The notes beneath the pieces are model-generated. The model saw nothing but the letters and a program-made list of their open reading frames with translations. It did no database searches and had not been told where the DNA came from. A stretch of 64,000 nt of DNA from CBDFKS01 sp965248905 (lineage in GTDB: Bacteria > Chloroflexota > Dehalococcoidia > Lucifugimonadales > JAGWBF01). This document shows positions 1 through 9,305 of the stretch, one piece after another. Position 1 is the stretch's first letter; each line of letters opens with the position of its first letter. The stretch lies in assembly GCA_965248905.1 (NCBI GenBank), contig CBDFKS010000007.1, positions 1,178,001 to 1,242,000 of the forward strand. The letters are read 5' to 3'. Position numbers and translations under genes: made by a program.

Positions 1-1156
1 GCAAAACTTTAATCATGTCTCTGACTGTGGGCAGTGACTGTCCGCCCATGGCAACAACCACGTCACCCCTTCTCATCCCGCCACGCCACGCCGGTCCATC
101 CCTGAGTAAATCCGTGATAAGCACACCTTCGCGAATGGTGACACCAACCTCCGCCGCCATCTGCGGGTCCAGGTCGCTTAGCAACACACCGAGCCAAGGC
201 CATTTCACTTCGCCCTTCTCAATCAGCTCCTCAGCCACAAGAATCGCGGTGTCCATGCCGACGGCAAAACCTATGCCCTCTACGGTGTTCCCCGTCGAGT
301 CTCCCCTGGCTATCGCGGTGCTGATACCCACCACTTCACCTTGGAGATTGAGCAGGGGGCCTCCGCTGTTGCCCTGGTTAATGGAAGCATCGGTTTGTAT
401 CAGGCCGTATAGCTGATAATCTGATCTGACCTGGAAGGCCCGGTCCAGTGCACTGATCACACCAACCGTGACGGTGGGTCCTCCCGGCATAGCTAATGCA
501 TTGCCTATAGCGATCACCCAGTCGCCAACGCGCACCTTCGATGGGTCACCTAAGGGTACGGCTGGAAACTCTTCGCCACCGATTTTCAACACTGCCAGAT
601 CGGTGAGCTGATCTGTACCCACCGCCTTCGCATCAAACTGTCTGCCGTCGTCGAGGGTTACCGTGACCTCTCTTGAGTTAGCCACAACATGATGATTAGT
701 GAGTATGTATCCGTCGGAGCGGAAAATGACCCCGGACCCGCTCTGGGAATCAGTGAAAACCCGACCAAAGAAATCCCTGAGTTCCACTTCGGCAACGAGG
801 GATACAACAGCCGGCCTGGCCGACTCCACTACTGCAGGCACATCGGGCAACTGCAAAACAGGGCCTGATGGGCGATCGATGTTTTCAGGCGTAGATGTCG
901 GTTCAGGAACAGGGGTCGAAGTGGGTGTGGCCATAGGTGCCGATCGCGCTTCGGTAGGCCTGATAACCCGTTGAGGAGCTAGAGTCGGGGTCAGGGTGGG
1001 GACTGGCGTCGGAGAAGGAGCAACAGTAATTTCAGGCGTTGGCTCTAGAAGCGGGGTAGGTGTGGGGGATGTCCGCGAAATATTGCACCCTATAGCCGTT
1101 AGGCTCACAGCTATTAATAGTAGGCCTATCGTCCAGATGCTCTTGACCTCAATCAT
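1..1156 (-). CDS. HtrA/DegP-type serine protease lipoprotein, cut by the left window edge
   Basis: Trypsin-like periplasmic or surface protease of the HtrA/DegQ family, expected to degrade or refold damaged exported proteins. Reading down from ATG at 1156 gives a lipoprotein-type signal with a lipobox ending AIGC (Cys24), then a Pro/Thr-rich spacer of about 80 residues, then the protease domain. The triad is visible as His156 (TNHHVV), Asp186 (TDLAVLKI) and Ser264 (GNSGGPL). A PDZ domain begins near residue 320 (WLGVLLSDL) and runs off the window, so the C-terminus is not seen. The start overlaps the 3' end of the yihY-like gene by 8 bp, which suggests translational coupling. Family assignment is secure; lipid anchoring is inferred. 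Confidence 0.93.
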   Translation of the reverse strand, partial: MIEVKSIWTIGLLLIAVSLTAIGCNISRTSPTPTPLLEPTPEITVAPSPTPVPTLTPTLAPQRVIRPTEARSAPMATPTSTPVPEPTSTPENIDRPSGPVLQLPDVPAVVESARPAVVSLVAEVELRDFFGRVFTDSQSGSGVIFRSDGYILTNHHVVANSREVTVTLDDGRQFDAKAVGTDQLTDLAVLKIGGEEFPAVPLGDPSKVRVGDWVIAIGNALAMPGGPTVTVGVISALDRAFQVRSDYQLYGLIQTDASINQGNSGGPLLNLQGEVVGISTAIARGDSTGNTVEGIGFAVGMDTAILVAEELIEKGEVKWPWLGVLLSDLDPQMAAEVGVTIREGVLITDLLRDGPAWRGGMRRGDVVVAMGGQSLPTVRDMIKVL

Positions 1157-2114
1157 TCTCTGCTGTTTCTATAGTGTCGTGGGTGCCTCTTGCTTTGAGA
1201 AGCTTCGGGCTCAAACTCGGCTGAGATGTGAGCAGCTGACGTATTCCGGTTAAACCGCGCTGGACTTTCTCTTCAAGGGCCTTGGACAGAAATGCAGAGT
1301 ATCTGGAGGTGACCATGGCTCCTACCAGCATGATGTTTGCGGATATATATATCCAGGTCAGCAACGCCACAAGAGCTCCTATGGGCCCATAGACCGTGTC
1401 ATAGACCGGGAACGTCCGAGTATACCACAGGAACACAGCCTTCCATCCTTCGAAAGCCATAGTCGTCATCAATGCCCCTGCCCATATTTCCCGAAACGTC
1501 ACCTTGGTGTTGGGAAGGTATCGATATATGAACAGGAAAACAGTCAGACTGATGAAAGGCGAGAGGATGTGAAGGAAAATGTTGGTCAGCGAGTCACTGC
1601 CGGTGGTGCCTGTGCGTAGAGTCGACGTAAACTCCAGGAGTACACCGACGCCCGCCGTTAGTGTAATGGGCAGCATGAGCGCCAGGCCTGCCCCCGTGGT
1701 AAAGGCAATATCTATGAGTTTCTCATGGAAGAACCGTCTTGACTGCCGGATCCCCCAGAGGGTATTCACTCCCTTTCTTATAGCACCGAAAACCGTGGTG
1801 GAAATCCACAGAAGACCGATCACGCCCAGAATCCCTGTCACCGCTTTGGTCCTTGCCAGGGCCTGCAGGGTTTCGGTAACCGTTTCTTGGGAGACGGGTA
1901 TGAGAGCATTCAAGGCCAGAGAAAAGCGAGCTTCCAGAGCCTCGGACCCCTGGAAAAAGGTCCCCAACATAAACATGATTGCAAGGGTAAGAGGAAGTAG
2001 GGAAAGGAGGGCATAGTAGGATATGGCCGCAGCAAGGGAAGGGCCGTTCCTATCCAAGAACGTGTTGGTGATATCCGCGCATATAAGTATGAATCTCCAA
2101 AAGCGCTTGAGCAT
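1149..2114 (-). CDS. YihY/virulence factor BrkB family membrane protein
   Basis: Polytopic inner-membrane protein of 321 residues, normal length for the YihY/BrkB family (formerly mis-annotated as ribonuclease BN). The N-terminal region carries the family hallmark around GPSLAAAISYYALLSLLPL. About six hydrophobic segments follow, with a family-typical YRYLPNTKVTFREIWAGA stretch in the middle. Molecular function is not established for the family. It sits 38 bp downstream of rph and overlaps htrA by 8 bp, so the three probably form one transcript. Confidence 0.9.
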   Translation of the reverse strand: MLKRFWRFILICADITNTFLDRNGPSLAAAISYYALLSLLPLTLAIMFMLGTFFQGSEALEARFSLALNALIPVSQETVTETLQALARTKAVTGILGVIGLLWISTTVFGAIRKGVNTLWGIRQSRRFFHEKLIDIAFTTGAGLALMLPITLTAGVGVLLEFTSTLRTGTTGSDSLTNIFLHILSPFISLTVFLFIYRYLPNTKVTFREIWAGALMTTMAFEGWKAVFLWYTRTFPVYDTVYGPIGALVALLTWIYISANIMLVGAMVTSRYSAFLSKALEEKVQRGLTGIRQLLTSQPSLSPKLLKARGTHDTIETAEND

Positions 2115-2152
2115 GCTTTGTGATGGGCCAGGAAATAAGCCGTACTTAACTC

Positions 2153-2908
2153 CTAGACCCTGCTTCCTCCCTTGATGGACTGGATGGCATCCTGTTGAAC
2201 CTGCATAATCTGCTCTATCCCCTTACCAGCCAGATCAATCAGTTGAGGAACACTCTCCCTCGAAAAGGGACTGCCTTCGGCGCCTCCCTGTATCTCCACC
2301 AGTTCCCCTCTTTCCGTCATGGCCACGTTGAAGTCAAGCTCGGCGCGGACATCCTCTTCGTAGCACAGGTCCAGAAGCTGTCTACCGTCCACCACTCCCA
2401 CGCTCATCGCAGCTACCGCGTTGTCCAGGGGTACCCGGGCCAGCATCTTGTTATTGACCAACCCCAGCAAGGCCTGGTAAAGGGCCACATAGGCGCCTGT
2501 TATAGCTGCCGTTCTGGTGCCACCGTCGGCCTGTATGACATCACAGTCGATAAGCACAGTCCTCTCGCCCAGCTCTTCTCGATTGGTGACGGCTCGGAGG
2601 CACCTGCCGATCAGGCGCTGTATCTCCGATGAACGGCCTTTGACCTGGCCGGCCGTCGCCCGGGGCGTACGAACACCCGTAGAGCGGGGAAGCATCGCAT
2701 ACTCGGCGGTAACCCACCCCTTACCGTCTCCCCTCATGAAGGGCGGAACTCGCTCTTCTATGGTTGCGGCACAGAGCACCTTCGTATGACCCATATCGAT
2801 GAGGCTGGAGCCTTCAGCGAAGGCTTGATAACCCGGCACGATAACGGTTTTTCTAGGCTGGTCCCAGGGCCGTCCGTCCATCCTTTTGTACTCGGAGCTT
2901 GGGGCCAT
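2153..2908 (-). CDS. rph: Ribonuclease PH
   Basis: Phosphorolytic 3'-to-5' exoribonuclease that trims tRNA precursors and other structured RNA 3' ends. The 251-residue product matches the family length and shows the RNase PH pattern: an N-terminal R-x-DGRP, the phosphate-site block GRSSEIQRLIGRCLRA, and IDCDVIQADGGTRTAAITGA. I chose ATG 2908 over the GTG two codons upstream because an AGGAG lies seven bases before it. It is the first gene of the rph-yihY-htrA run. Confidence 0.96.
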   Translation of the reverse strand: MAPSSEYKRMDGRPWDQPRKTVIVPGYQAFAEGSSLIDMGHTKVLCAATIEERVPPFMRGDGKGWVTAEYAMLPRSTGVRTPRATAGQVKGRSSEIQRLIGRCLRAVTNREELGERTVLIDCDVIQADGGTRTAAITGAYVALYQALLGLVNNKMLARVPLDNAVAAMSVGVVDGRQLLDLCYEEDVRAELDFNVAMTERGELVEIQGGAEGSPFSRESVPQLIDLAGKGIEQIMQVQQDAIQSIKGGSRV

Positions 2909-3025
2909 CGACACTCTCCTATCGGCTTCGTCGCCAGTTCCTGTTGATCTTTCAGTTCAGTATATCAGAATCAAGATCGGTTTCTTCAATGGCTGGATTC
3001 GGCTTTCGGCCATAGCTATGAACAT

Positions 3026-3283
3026 TCATGACCGAATACTCGGGTCTCGGTACCAGCTCGGTCTGACCCTTCTGCGTGCTGGCGCCGTCTCATACATCCA
3101 GACGGCCACGACCGCCCCGCTAACGAACATGATTACCGCAGTGACGTAGAACCCGTAGTTGAATCCCCAGAAATCCGATATTACTCCAATGAGCAGGGCG
3201 CCGAAGGCATAGCCCGAGTCTCGCCACATTCGGTACACCCCCAACGACGTGCCCCTCCAGCGTGGGTGTGCTACATCACCGAC
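3026..3283 (-). pseudogene. C-terminal fragment of an MFS transporter
   Basis: The frame reads DVAHPRWRGTSLGVYRMWRD followed by two hydrophobic segments, which is the typical end of a drug- or metabolite-type MFS permease (the R-x-xALGVYRFWRD loop). No start codon or earlier transmembrane segments are present: reading upstream, the frame meets a stop in the intergenic hairpin at 3284-3312. About four fifths of the gene is therefore missing. It is probably a deletion remnant and not a functional short protein. Confidence 0.7.
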
Positions 3284-3312
3284 GAAGCAATCCTCTTTCC
3301 TGAGATTGCTTC
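3284..3312. repeat. Inverted repeat at the break point of the MFS fragment
   Basis: GAAGCAAT at 3284-3291 is repeated in inverted orientation as ATTGCTTC at 3305-3312, with a 13-base loop. It lies exactly where the MFS fragment loses its reading frame. There is no T-tract, so it looks more like a repeat-element end than a terminator. Confidence 0.5.
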
Positions 3313-3430
3313 ACGGAGTTCATCCTGAACGGGGTGAAGGGCTCGCAAAGACATTTTAGTATCATCCTTGAAATTGGCACCATGTCAGGGTACTCTGTGC
3401 TAAGAATCTACAGATACGAGGAGGGGCGCA

Positions 3431-4384
3431 ATGGTTACGACCATGAGCAGCGGCACCTTCGTTTACGAGGTGGCCGAAGGCTGGGGCAAGCTACCTGACG
3501 GCTGGTCTTATAAAGAGGTAGCCGCAGTGGGTGTCGACTCCAAGGGCCAGGTCTACGTCTTCAACAGAGGACAGCACCCCATGATCGTTTATGACAGAGA
3601 GGGCAACTTCCTGCGGTCCTGGGGAGAAGGGGTGTTCCCACGGGCCCACGGAATTACTATGGGACCCGACGACACCATATACTGCACCGACGACGATGAC
3701 CACACGGTGAGGAAATGCACCTTGGATGGAAGGGTGCTGCTGACCCTGGGCACGAGCGGAAAGCCTGCTCCTTTTCTCAGCGGACATCCTTTCAACAGAT
3801 GTACCCACGTAGCCCTGCATCCGATCACCAACGAAATATTCGTGTCCGACGGCTACGGAAACGCACGAGTCCATAAGTACTCTCCCGATGGAAAGCACCT
3901 ATTTTCCTGGGGTGAGCCGGGCACCGAGCCAGGCCAGTTCAACATTGTACACAACATTTGTACAGACAAGGACGGATACGTCTACGTCGCCGACCGTGAA
4001 AACCACCGTGTCCAGATATTTAACTCCGACGGTAAGTTCGAGACTCAGTGGGTAAACATGTCTCGTCCCTGCGGTCTTTACATCCACAATGATCCCGACC
4101 AGCTCTGCTATATAGGTGAGCTGGGAGCGGCTATCCCCGCCAACGAGGGCGCCCCTGGGCTGGGGCCAAGAGTGAGCATATATACCCTTGATGGCAAGGT
4201 CCTGGCGAGACTGGGCGACATAGGACCCGGAGAGGTTCCTGGACAGTTCATCGCTCCCCATGGAATCGCTGTGGACTCCAGAGGGGACATTTACGTAGGG
4301 GAAGTCTCCTGGACCAACACAGGCCGGAACCTGGATCCACCCAGAGAGCTACGAAGCCTTCAGAAGCTGGTCAAGCAGGGGTAG
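3431..4384 (+). CDS. NHL-repeat beta-propeller protein
   Basis: A 317-residue protein made of about six NHL repeats, recognisable by recurring motifs such as GITMGPDDTIYCTDDDDHTVRK, then VYVADRENHRVQIFNSDGK, then PHGIAVDSRGDIYVGE. It resembles the peptidylglycine alpha-amidating lyase-like propellers common in Chloroflexota. No signal peptide is visible, so a cytoplasmic location is likely. ATG 3431 follows a GAGGAGGGG ribosome-binding site. The substrate cannot be told from sequence. It stands alone, with a dispersed repeat just downstream. Confidence 0.85.
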   Translation: MVTTMSSGTFVYEVAEGWGKLPDGWSYKEVAAVGVDSKGQVYVFNRGQHPMIVYDREGNFLRSWGEGVFPRAHGITMGPDDTIYCTDDDDHTVRKCTLDGRVLLTLGTSGKPAPFLSGHPFNRCTHVALHPITNEIFVSDGYGNARVHKYSPDGKHLFSWGEPGTEPGQFNIVHNICTDKDGYVYVADRENHRVQIFNSDGKFETQWVNMSRPCGLYIHNDPDQLCYIGELGAAIPANEGAPGLGPRVSIYTLDGKVLARLGDIGPGEVPGQFIAPHGIAVDSRGDIYVGEVSWTNTGRNLDPPRELRSLQKLVKQG

Positions 4385-4419
4385 TAGTCAGTCAATCAAG
4401 ATTTCGTAGGAGCCTATCA

Positions 4420-4498
4420 CCCCCATCCTAGCCTTCCCCCATCGAGGGGGAAGGGACTTGTCCTCATCCCCTTGAATGGGGAGAGTTAGAGTGAGGGT
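4420..4498 (+). repeat. Dispersed intergenic repeat, copy 1
   Basis: About 79 bp of G/C-run-rich sequence (CCCCCATCCTAGC, then a short inverted repeat around TTCCCCCATC/GAGGGGGAA, then GGGACTTGT, then GAGTTAGAGTG). A second copy with the same order of blocks occurs in inverted orientation at 42462-42541. It lies in the gap between two convergent genes and has no coding potential. Confidence 0.8.
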
Positions 4499-4532
4499 AA
4501 CACCGTACATCGATTTTAAGGTTGACTAAGTA

Positions 4533-5858
4533 CTAGCTGGCCGAAAAGTCCTCTAGCAGAACATCCACCACCTGCTTGCCCAGCCGGACGCTGTAGTTGG
4601 TGCCCCGGTCCTCCGGGTATATCTGAGTCGTGTTGGCCAGGTACAGGCACTTGATGGGCGTACGATAATCTAGGATGCGCCGGCTGTAGTTGACTCCAAT
4701 GATGGGTTGGGCTGCGTCCACCCAGTGATGGTAGTACTCGTCGATCCACGAAGGGTCGAACCCTGGGTTGATCTTGTTCAGATGAGGCAGGAACTTCTCC
4801 AGAAGCTGGTCACCGCTCATCTGGAATATTTCGTTCTGCCTGCTGGGATAGTTGGAGAAGTAGACCAAGTGCTTGCCCCCATAAAGGGAAGGGTCCACGA
4901 AGTTGGTTTGTTCGATGATGCCCACGAAGGGCATACTGCGGTCCGCAATGTTCAGCCAGTACATCGGCGACAGGGATCGCTTCAAGGATAGGATCATCAG
5001 CACCGCAGCCAGGTAGGTGACGTTAGTCAGATTTTCTACGTACTCCTGAGGGAGCTCCGGCACCAGCCTCTTGAAGATAAAGGACTGGGTAGTGGAGATG
5101 ACCGCGTCACAGGGCCATGTCTCCATTTTTCCTTCCGGGAACTCCACCTCCAGACTCGCTGCCTTGCCATCCCCCACAACCACCCTTTGCACGTTTGCTG
5201 AGATGTGTACTTCCCCGCCTAGCTGCCTGATTCGCTCTCCCAATGTATCGAAGACCTCGCCGAAACTTCCCATGGGGTATCCCAGTCTCTCCCTCGCCCA
5301 GGGTTTGCCACGAGAGGCCACCCTCAGATAGATCTTTCCCCACAGCCAAGTCATCCCGACCTCTTGGTAGTGCTCCCCAAATTTACCTCGGAGCATAGGC
5401 TCCCAGACCACTTCGTATGCGCGATTGCCCACTCGCTTTCGGAGCCAGTCGGCAGCCGTCTCACTTTCGAACTTCATGCCGTTTCTGGTCTTCTGAAGGT
5501 AGAGAGTCACCAAACCCAGACGCAGCCGATCGAATATACTAAGGGGCGTAAACTTCAATAGGTCGGCGGGAGAGGCGAATTTGTAGATCCTGCCGCCGTG
5601 ATAGAACCCCACCTTGGATGCTATCCAAGCAAGTTTGTGGCCCAGACCTAACTCTCGGATCAGGTCCACAATATGGGTATCGCTCATGAAAAGGTGATGA
5701 TAGCCACGTTCAAGACGTCCCCCACCCACGTCGAATGTCGATGCCTGGCCGCCAAGGAAATCGGCACGCTCAAACACTTGAGGCTGATGTCCCCTCTTGG
5801 CCAGCTCGTAGGCAGCCGTCAGGCCGGCCGCTCCTCCACCGATGATTCCTATTTTCAT
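4533..5858 (-). CDS. FAD-dependent amine-oxidase-like oxidoreductase
   Basis: A 441-residue flavoprotein of the protoporphyrinogen oxidase / phytoene desaturase / UDP-galactopyranose mutase-like superfamily. The N-terminus is a dinucleotide-binding fold (GIIGGGAAGLTAAYELAKRG then an acidic end VFERADFLGGQAST), and the C-terminal FAD contact is near YLANTTQIYPEDRG. There is no signal peptide. It is 67 bp upstream-facing of a TIGR00374-type membrane protein on the same strand; that pairing is often seen in envelope glycolipid or isoprenoid loci, but the substrate here is unknown. Confidence 0.82.
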   Translation of the reverse strand: MKIGIIGGGAAGLTAAYELAKRGHQPQVFERADFLGGQASTFDVGGGRLERGYHHLFMSDTHIVDLIRELGLGHKLAWIASKVGFYHGGRIYKFASPADLLKFTPLSIFDRLRLGLVTLYLQKTRNGMKFESETAADWLRKRVGNRAYEVVWEPMLRGKFGEHYQEVGMTWLWGKIYLRVASRGKPWARERLGYPMGSFGEVFDTLGERIRQLGGEVHISANVQRVVVGDGKAASLEVEFPEGKMETWPCDAVISTTQSFIFKRLVPELPQEYVENLTNVTYLAAVLMILSLKRSLSPMYWLNIADRSMPFVGIIEQTNFVDPSLYGGKHLVYFSNYPSRQNEIFQMSGDQLLEKFLPHLNKINPGFDPSWIDEYYHHWVDAAQPIIGVNYSRRILDYRTPIKCLYLANTTQIYPEDRGTNYSVRLGKQVVDVLLEDFSAS

Positions 5859-5925
5859 TGTGCCTCGGCGGGCGTAGCTGTCCTGACCGTCTCTCGGTTA
5901 TCAGAAAGGTTTCTCATTTAAGGTC

Positions 5926-6987
5926 TTAACCAGCGGGCGGAGACAAGTCCCCCGCCGCTCCTGCTGCGAGGTCTATCTGACTGGTTCTAGCGATTTGTGA
6001 TAGGGACAGATTCTCTTTCCACAAAAAGAGCAGTCCCAGGATGTTGACCGGAAGCCACAGCGCTATTATGTGCACTGAGAAGGCGTAGGCAGCAGCAACT
6101 TCTGCGCCCACCCCCACGGCAACAAGAGTGCTCTTGGCCGCTACCTCGAAGGGGCCTATTCCGCCGATGCTCGAAGGAACGGCGGTGGCCAGGTTCGACG
6201 TGGCGGTCACCAGCAAGATTACCTGGAAGGGCTGGTCCAATCCGAAGGATATGGCGAGGATGTAGTACATGGCAGCTTCAGTTAGCCATACAGGAACGGA
6301 AAGGAATGAAATAAACATGAGTTTACGGGGACTTCGCAACGCGCCAAGACCCTCGATCAGGAGATCAATAATACCCTTAACCTTGGGTCGAAAGCGCCTT
6401 GGCGCAAGCAGCGCTATCATACCAGTCACCCGGTTTGCCAGTCGTGGAGAAGAGGCGAATATAAACAGCACCAGGAATCCCGCTACGAAAGCTGTCGCCA
6501 CAATTACGCTCAAGGCTATCCACCAAAGTTTCAGGTCTCCCGCGTCGTTTCTCAGAACATCGGTCCAAGGAAGAAACGGCCAGACCACCACAGCGAACAA
6601 CAGCAGCGTCAGACCATCGAAGACCCGTTCGACCGCGATGGTAGCCAGGGCGGAGGCCTTGTTGACCTTTTCCTTCTCTCCCAGAAAATGTGCCCTTACC
6701 AGCTCTCCCAAGCGTATGGGAAGAACGTTGTTGGACATGTACCCGATAGCCACCACCGGAAACAGACTTCTCGTGGGGATGGGCTTTATGTGCAAAAGAA
6801 GGTAACGCCAACGGAGGGACCGGAAGCCCAGGGCACCAAAGTAGATCAGGACGGCAGGTATGAAGTAAATATAATTGGCATCGCGAAGCTCTCTCCCTAT
6901 CTCTCCGAAATCGATCTTCCACAAGAATAGGAAGAGAAATCCGATGGAAACTATTAGTCCCAGCCAGAAGCGGTGGCTCAGCAACAA
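5926..6987 (-). CDS. TIGR00374/UPF0104 (lysylphosphatidylglycerol synthase-type) membrane protein
   Basis: A 353-residue polytopic membrane protein with about eight hydrophobic segments. It matches the LPG-synthase transmembrane / flippase-like family: an N-terminal Y-F-x-P-A-x-L-I-Y-F-G stretch, then SLRWRYLL, then NNVLPIRLGELVRAHFLG, then the C-terminal SSIGGIGPFEVAAK motif. It lacks the cytoplasmic lysyl-transferase domain, so lipid transport or an accessory envelope role is likelier than aminoacylation. Translation appears to start at TTG 6987 with GGGAG about ten bases upstream; the start is less certain than the family. Confidence 0.83.
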   Translation of the reverse strand: MLLSHRFWLGLIVSIGFLFLFLWKIDFGEIGRELRDANYIYFIPAVLIYFGALGFRSLRWRYLLLHIKPIPTRSLFPVVAIGYMSNNVLPIRLGELVRAHFLGEKEKVNKASALATIAVERVFDGLTLLLFAVVVWPFLPWTDVLRNDAGDLKLWWIALSVIVATAFVAGFLVLFIFASSPRLANRVTGMIALLAPRRFRPKVKGIIDLLIEGLGALRSPRKLMFISFLSVPVWLTEAAMYYILAISFGLDQPFQVILLVTATSNLATAVPSSIGGIGPFEVAAKSTLVAVGVGAEVAAAYAFSVHIIALWLPVNILGLLFLWKENLSLSQIARTSQIDLAAGAAGDLSPPAG

Positions 6988-7099
6988 GTTCTTAGGTCTC
7001 CCAACCCAGAAAGTTAGCTAATATAGTACGCTGGTTATCCTGAACTTCAGTATACTGACGGTCTCTCGGCTTGTACAAGGCCTCAAGTAACCAGTGATC

Positions 7100-7129
7100 T
7101 TGAGCTACATGCGTACTTTTTGCTACACT
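7100..7129 (+). promoter_or_regulatory. Putative sigma70 promoter for gatCA
   Basis: TTGAGC at 7100-7105 and TACACT at 7124-7129 are separated by 18 bp, 31 bp upstream of gatC. The hexamers are imperfect but correctly spaced, and the region is intergenic between divergent genes. Confidence 0.5.
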
Positions 7130-7160
7130 GGCCCCAATCTATGGAGAAGACGGTATTTTC

Positions 7161-7451
7161 ATGGCCATCAGCAGAGAAGAGATACAGCATCTAGCCAGCC
7201 TGTGCCGCATCGGGATGACCGAAGAGGACCTGAACGAGCTGCCCGAACAGCTCTCCCACATCCTCGAGATGTTCCAGGTGCTCCAGGAGCTGGATACCAC
7301 CGATGTACCACCTACCGGCCAATCTCCATCGGCAGCGATGGCGATGCGGGCAGACCAGTCCCAATCGTCTCTTCCCAGGGAAGATGTTCTTGCCAATGCT
7401 CCAAGACAAGAAGGCAACCTTATTCGAGTGAAAGCGGTGCTTGAAGAGTAG
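7161..7451 (+). CDS. gatC: Asp-tRNA(Asn)/Glu-tRNA(Gln) amidotransferase subunit C
   Basis: A 96-residue GatC, the small belt subunit that stabilises GatA in the GatCAB amidotransferase. The normal pattern is seen: I-x-HLA-x-L-C-R-I-G-x-T-E-E-E-L at the N-terminus, then a mid-region ILEMFQVLQELDTTDVPPT, then a C-terminal R-EDV-x-x-xAP segment. It is followed 74 bp later by gatA. gatB is not in the window, so it is unlinked or outside. Confidence 0.95.
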   Translation: MAISREEIQHLASLCRIGMTEEDLNELPEQLSHILEMFQVLQELDTTDVPPTGQSPSAAMAMRADQSQSSLPREDVLANAPRQEGNLIRVKAVLEE

Positions 7452-7525
7452 CGTCGCCCCGTAGCCCAATGAGAACAGAGGTGAGACATGTCTCACCTCA
7501 ATTCATAATCGGAGACAGGACCTAA

Positions 7526-8989
7526 GTGAACCACCTCTATGAACTGACCATACACGACGCCCATGACCTGCTCAATAAACGAGAGATCAGCTCTGTCGAG
7601 CTAACTCATTCCTGCCTGGACCGTGTCCTGCAGGTGGAGGAACGGCTCAAAGCCTTCGTCACTCTCACGCCGGAGACCGCTCTTAGCCACGCTCACGACG
7701 CCGATGAACGCATAGCCTCTTCCTCTTCCACACCTGTCACGGGTGTGCCCATGCAGATAAAAGACGTCATGTGCACTGCAGGGATTCGTACCACATGCTC
7801 CTCGCGCATGCTGGAAAACTTCGTGCCCGCCTACAACGCCACAGCCGTAGACAGGCTCGCGTCTCAGGCGGCCGTGCTGGTGGGCAAGGGCAATATGGAC
7901 GAGTTCGCCATGGGCTCCTCCACCGAGAACTCCGCTTTCTTCCCGACCCATAACCCCTGGGACCTGGACAGAGTTCCGGGCGGGAGCAGTGGCGGGGGCG
8001 CGGCTGCCGTGGCGGCGGGAGAAGTGATATACGCTTTAGGGTCCGATACGGGGGGCAGCATTCGACAGCCCGCTTCCTTTTGCGGAGTCGTCGGGCTGAA
8101 GCCGACCTATGGCCTGGTGAGCCGCTACGGGCTAATAGCCTATGCCTCCTCGTTAGACCAGATCGGCCCCATTACAAAGGATGTAACCGACTGCGCTTTG
8201 ATACTCAACGCCATAGCCGGCCATGACCCCAGGGACTCCACTTCCATCCCTCATCAGGTACTTGATTACACCCAGGCCTTGACCGGCGACATAAAGGGGC
8301 TTCGTATCGGGGTACCCAAAGAGTACTTCGTCGAAGGCATGGAGCAGGGAGTCAATGACGCGGTCACGCAGGCCATCTCAGTGTTAGAGGGTCTGGGGGC
8401 TTCCATCGAAGAAGTATCCCTGCCCAGCACCCGATACGCTCTGGCCTGTTACTACATTATCGCCCCGTCCGAGTGCTCCGCCAACCTGGCGAGGTACGAC
8501 GGTGTCAAGTACGGCTTCTCATATCAGGACGCCGATACCATGTGGGAGGCCATGGAGAAGACCAGGCAGTACGGCTTCGGAGTCGAGGTGAAGCGCCGGA
8601 TCATGCTGGGCACCTATTCCCTATCGGCCGGCTACTACGACGCGTATTATCTCAAGGCCCAGAAGGTCCGCACTCTTATACGTAACGAGTTCGACGAGGC
8701 CTTTCGCCACTGCGACGCGCTGGTCACTCCCACCTCTCCGACTGTTGCCTTTCGCCTGGGAGAGAAGACGGCCGACCCTATACAGATGTATCTGAGCGAC
8801 ATTTACACCGTGCCGGTCAACGTAGCCGGCCTGCCCGCCATATCCCTCCCCTGCGGCCTAGCCGACGGTTTGCCCGTCGGGATGCAGCTCATAGGCCCGT
8901 CGCTGGGAGAGGAGTCTTTGCTTCGCGTCGCCCACGCTTACGAGCAGGCCACCCAGTGGCACAAAGCCAGGCCGAGTCTAGAGGGTTAA
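7526..8989 (+). CDS. gatA: Asp-tRNA(Asn)/Glu-tRNA(Gln) amidotransferase subunit A
   Basis: The amidase subunit, which releases ammonia from glutamine for conversion of Glu-tRNA(Gln) (and Asp-tRNA(Asn) where needed). The 487-residue length is normal. The Ser-cisSer-Lys triad region is clear: VPMQIKDVMC holds the Lys, and the amidase signature PGGSSGGGAAAVAAGE through GSDTGGSIRQPASFCG holds both Ser residues. Translation starts at GTG 7526 after an AGGACC. Since an AsnRS gene lies downstream at 13671, the complex is expected to serve mainly Gln-tRNA formation. Confidence 0.96.
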   Translation: MNHLYELTIHDAHDLLNKREISSVELTHSCLDRVLQVEERLKAFVTLTPETALSHAHDADERIASSSSTPVTGVPMQIKDVMCTAGIRTTCSSRMLENFVPAYNATAVDRLASQAAVLVGKGNMDEFAMGSSTENSAFFPTHNPWDLDRVPGGSSGGGAAAVAAGEVIYALGSDTGGSIRQPASFCGVVGLKPTYGLVSRYGLIAYASSLDQIGPITKDVTDCALILNAIAGHDPRDSTSIPHQVLDYTQALTGDIKGLRIGVPKEYFVEGMEQGVNDAVTQAISVLEGLGASIEEVSLPSTRYALACYYIIAPSECSANLARYDGVKYGFSYQDADTMWEAMEKTRQYGFGVEVKRRIMLGTYSLSAGYYDAYYLKAQKVRTLIRNEFDEAFRHCDALVTPTSPTVAFRLGEKTADPIQMYLSDIYTVPVNVAGLPAISLPCGLADGLPVGMQLIGPSLGEESLLRVAHAYEQATQWHKARPSLEG

Positions 8990-9070
8990 CTCTCTAACAC
9001 CTGGAGCTTATTCATACACTATCCCACGGACCGAACTTAGACCGTAGCTCATACATCAAAGGAGGAAGAG

Positions 9071-9172
9071 ATGGCCCGCGAGTTCACAGTAATTATAGAG
9101 CGAGATATGGAAAAATCGGAGGCGCATTTGCGGTCGACCACATTGATGCTGAGTATGTGCGCGGATTGGTAG
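9071..9172 (+). pseudogene. Possible hicB antitoxin fragment
   Basis: After a GGAGGAAGAG ribosome-binding site, ATG 9071 opens with MAREFTVIIERD, which resembles the first strand of HicB antitoxins. The rest of the 33-codon frame does not resemble HicB and ends at a TAG. No hicA is found nearby. The whole 590-bp gap from 8990 to 9580 holds only this fragment and the hairpin at 9276-9305. Confidence 0.35.
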
Positions 9173-9275
9173 GACTCAGCGCAGCTTATCTGGCAAAGCG
9201 CTTGCATAGCTATAGTATACATTCGCAAGAATAAAGATTAATCAATCATACTGGCAGCGTAGTTCTGAACCTCAA

Positions 9276-9305
9276 ACAAGCCCAGGGAAGATTCCCTGGG
9301 CTTGT
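9276..9305. terminator. Perfect hairpin, likely bidirectional terminator
   Basis: ACAAGCCCAGGGAA pairs with TTCCCTGGGCTTGT around a two-base loop, a 14-bp perfect stem. T-residues after the stem are sparse, so termination is likely but not certain. It would insulate gatCA from the secreted-protein gene at 9581. Confidence 0.65.
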
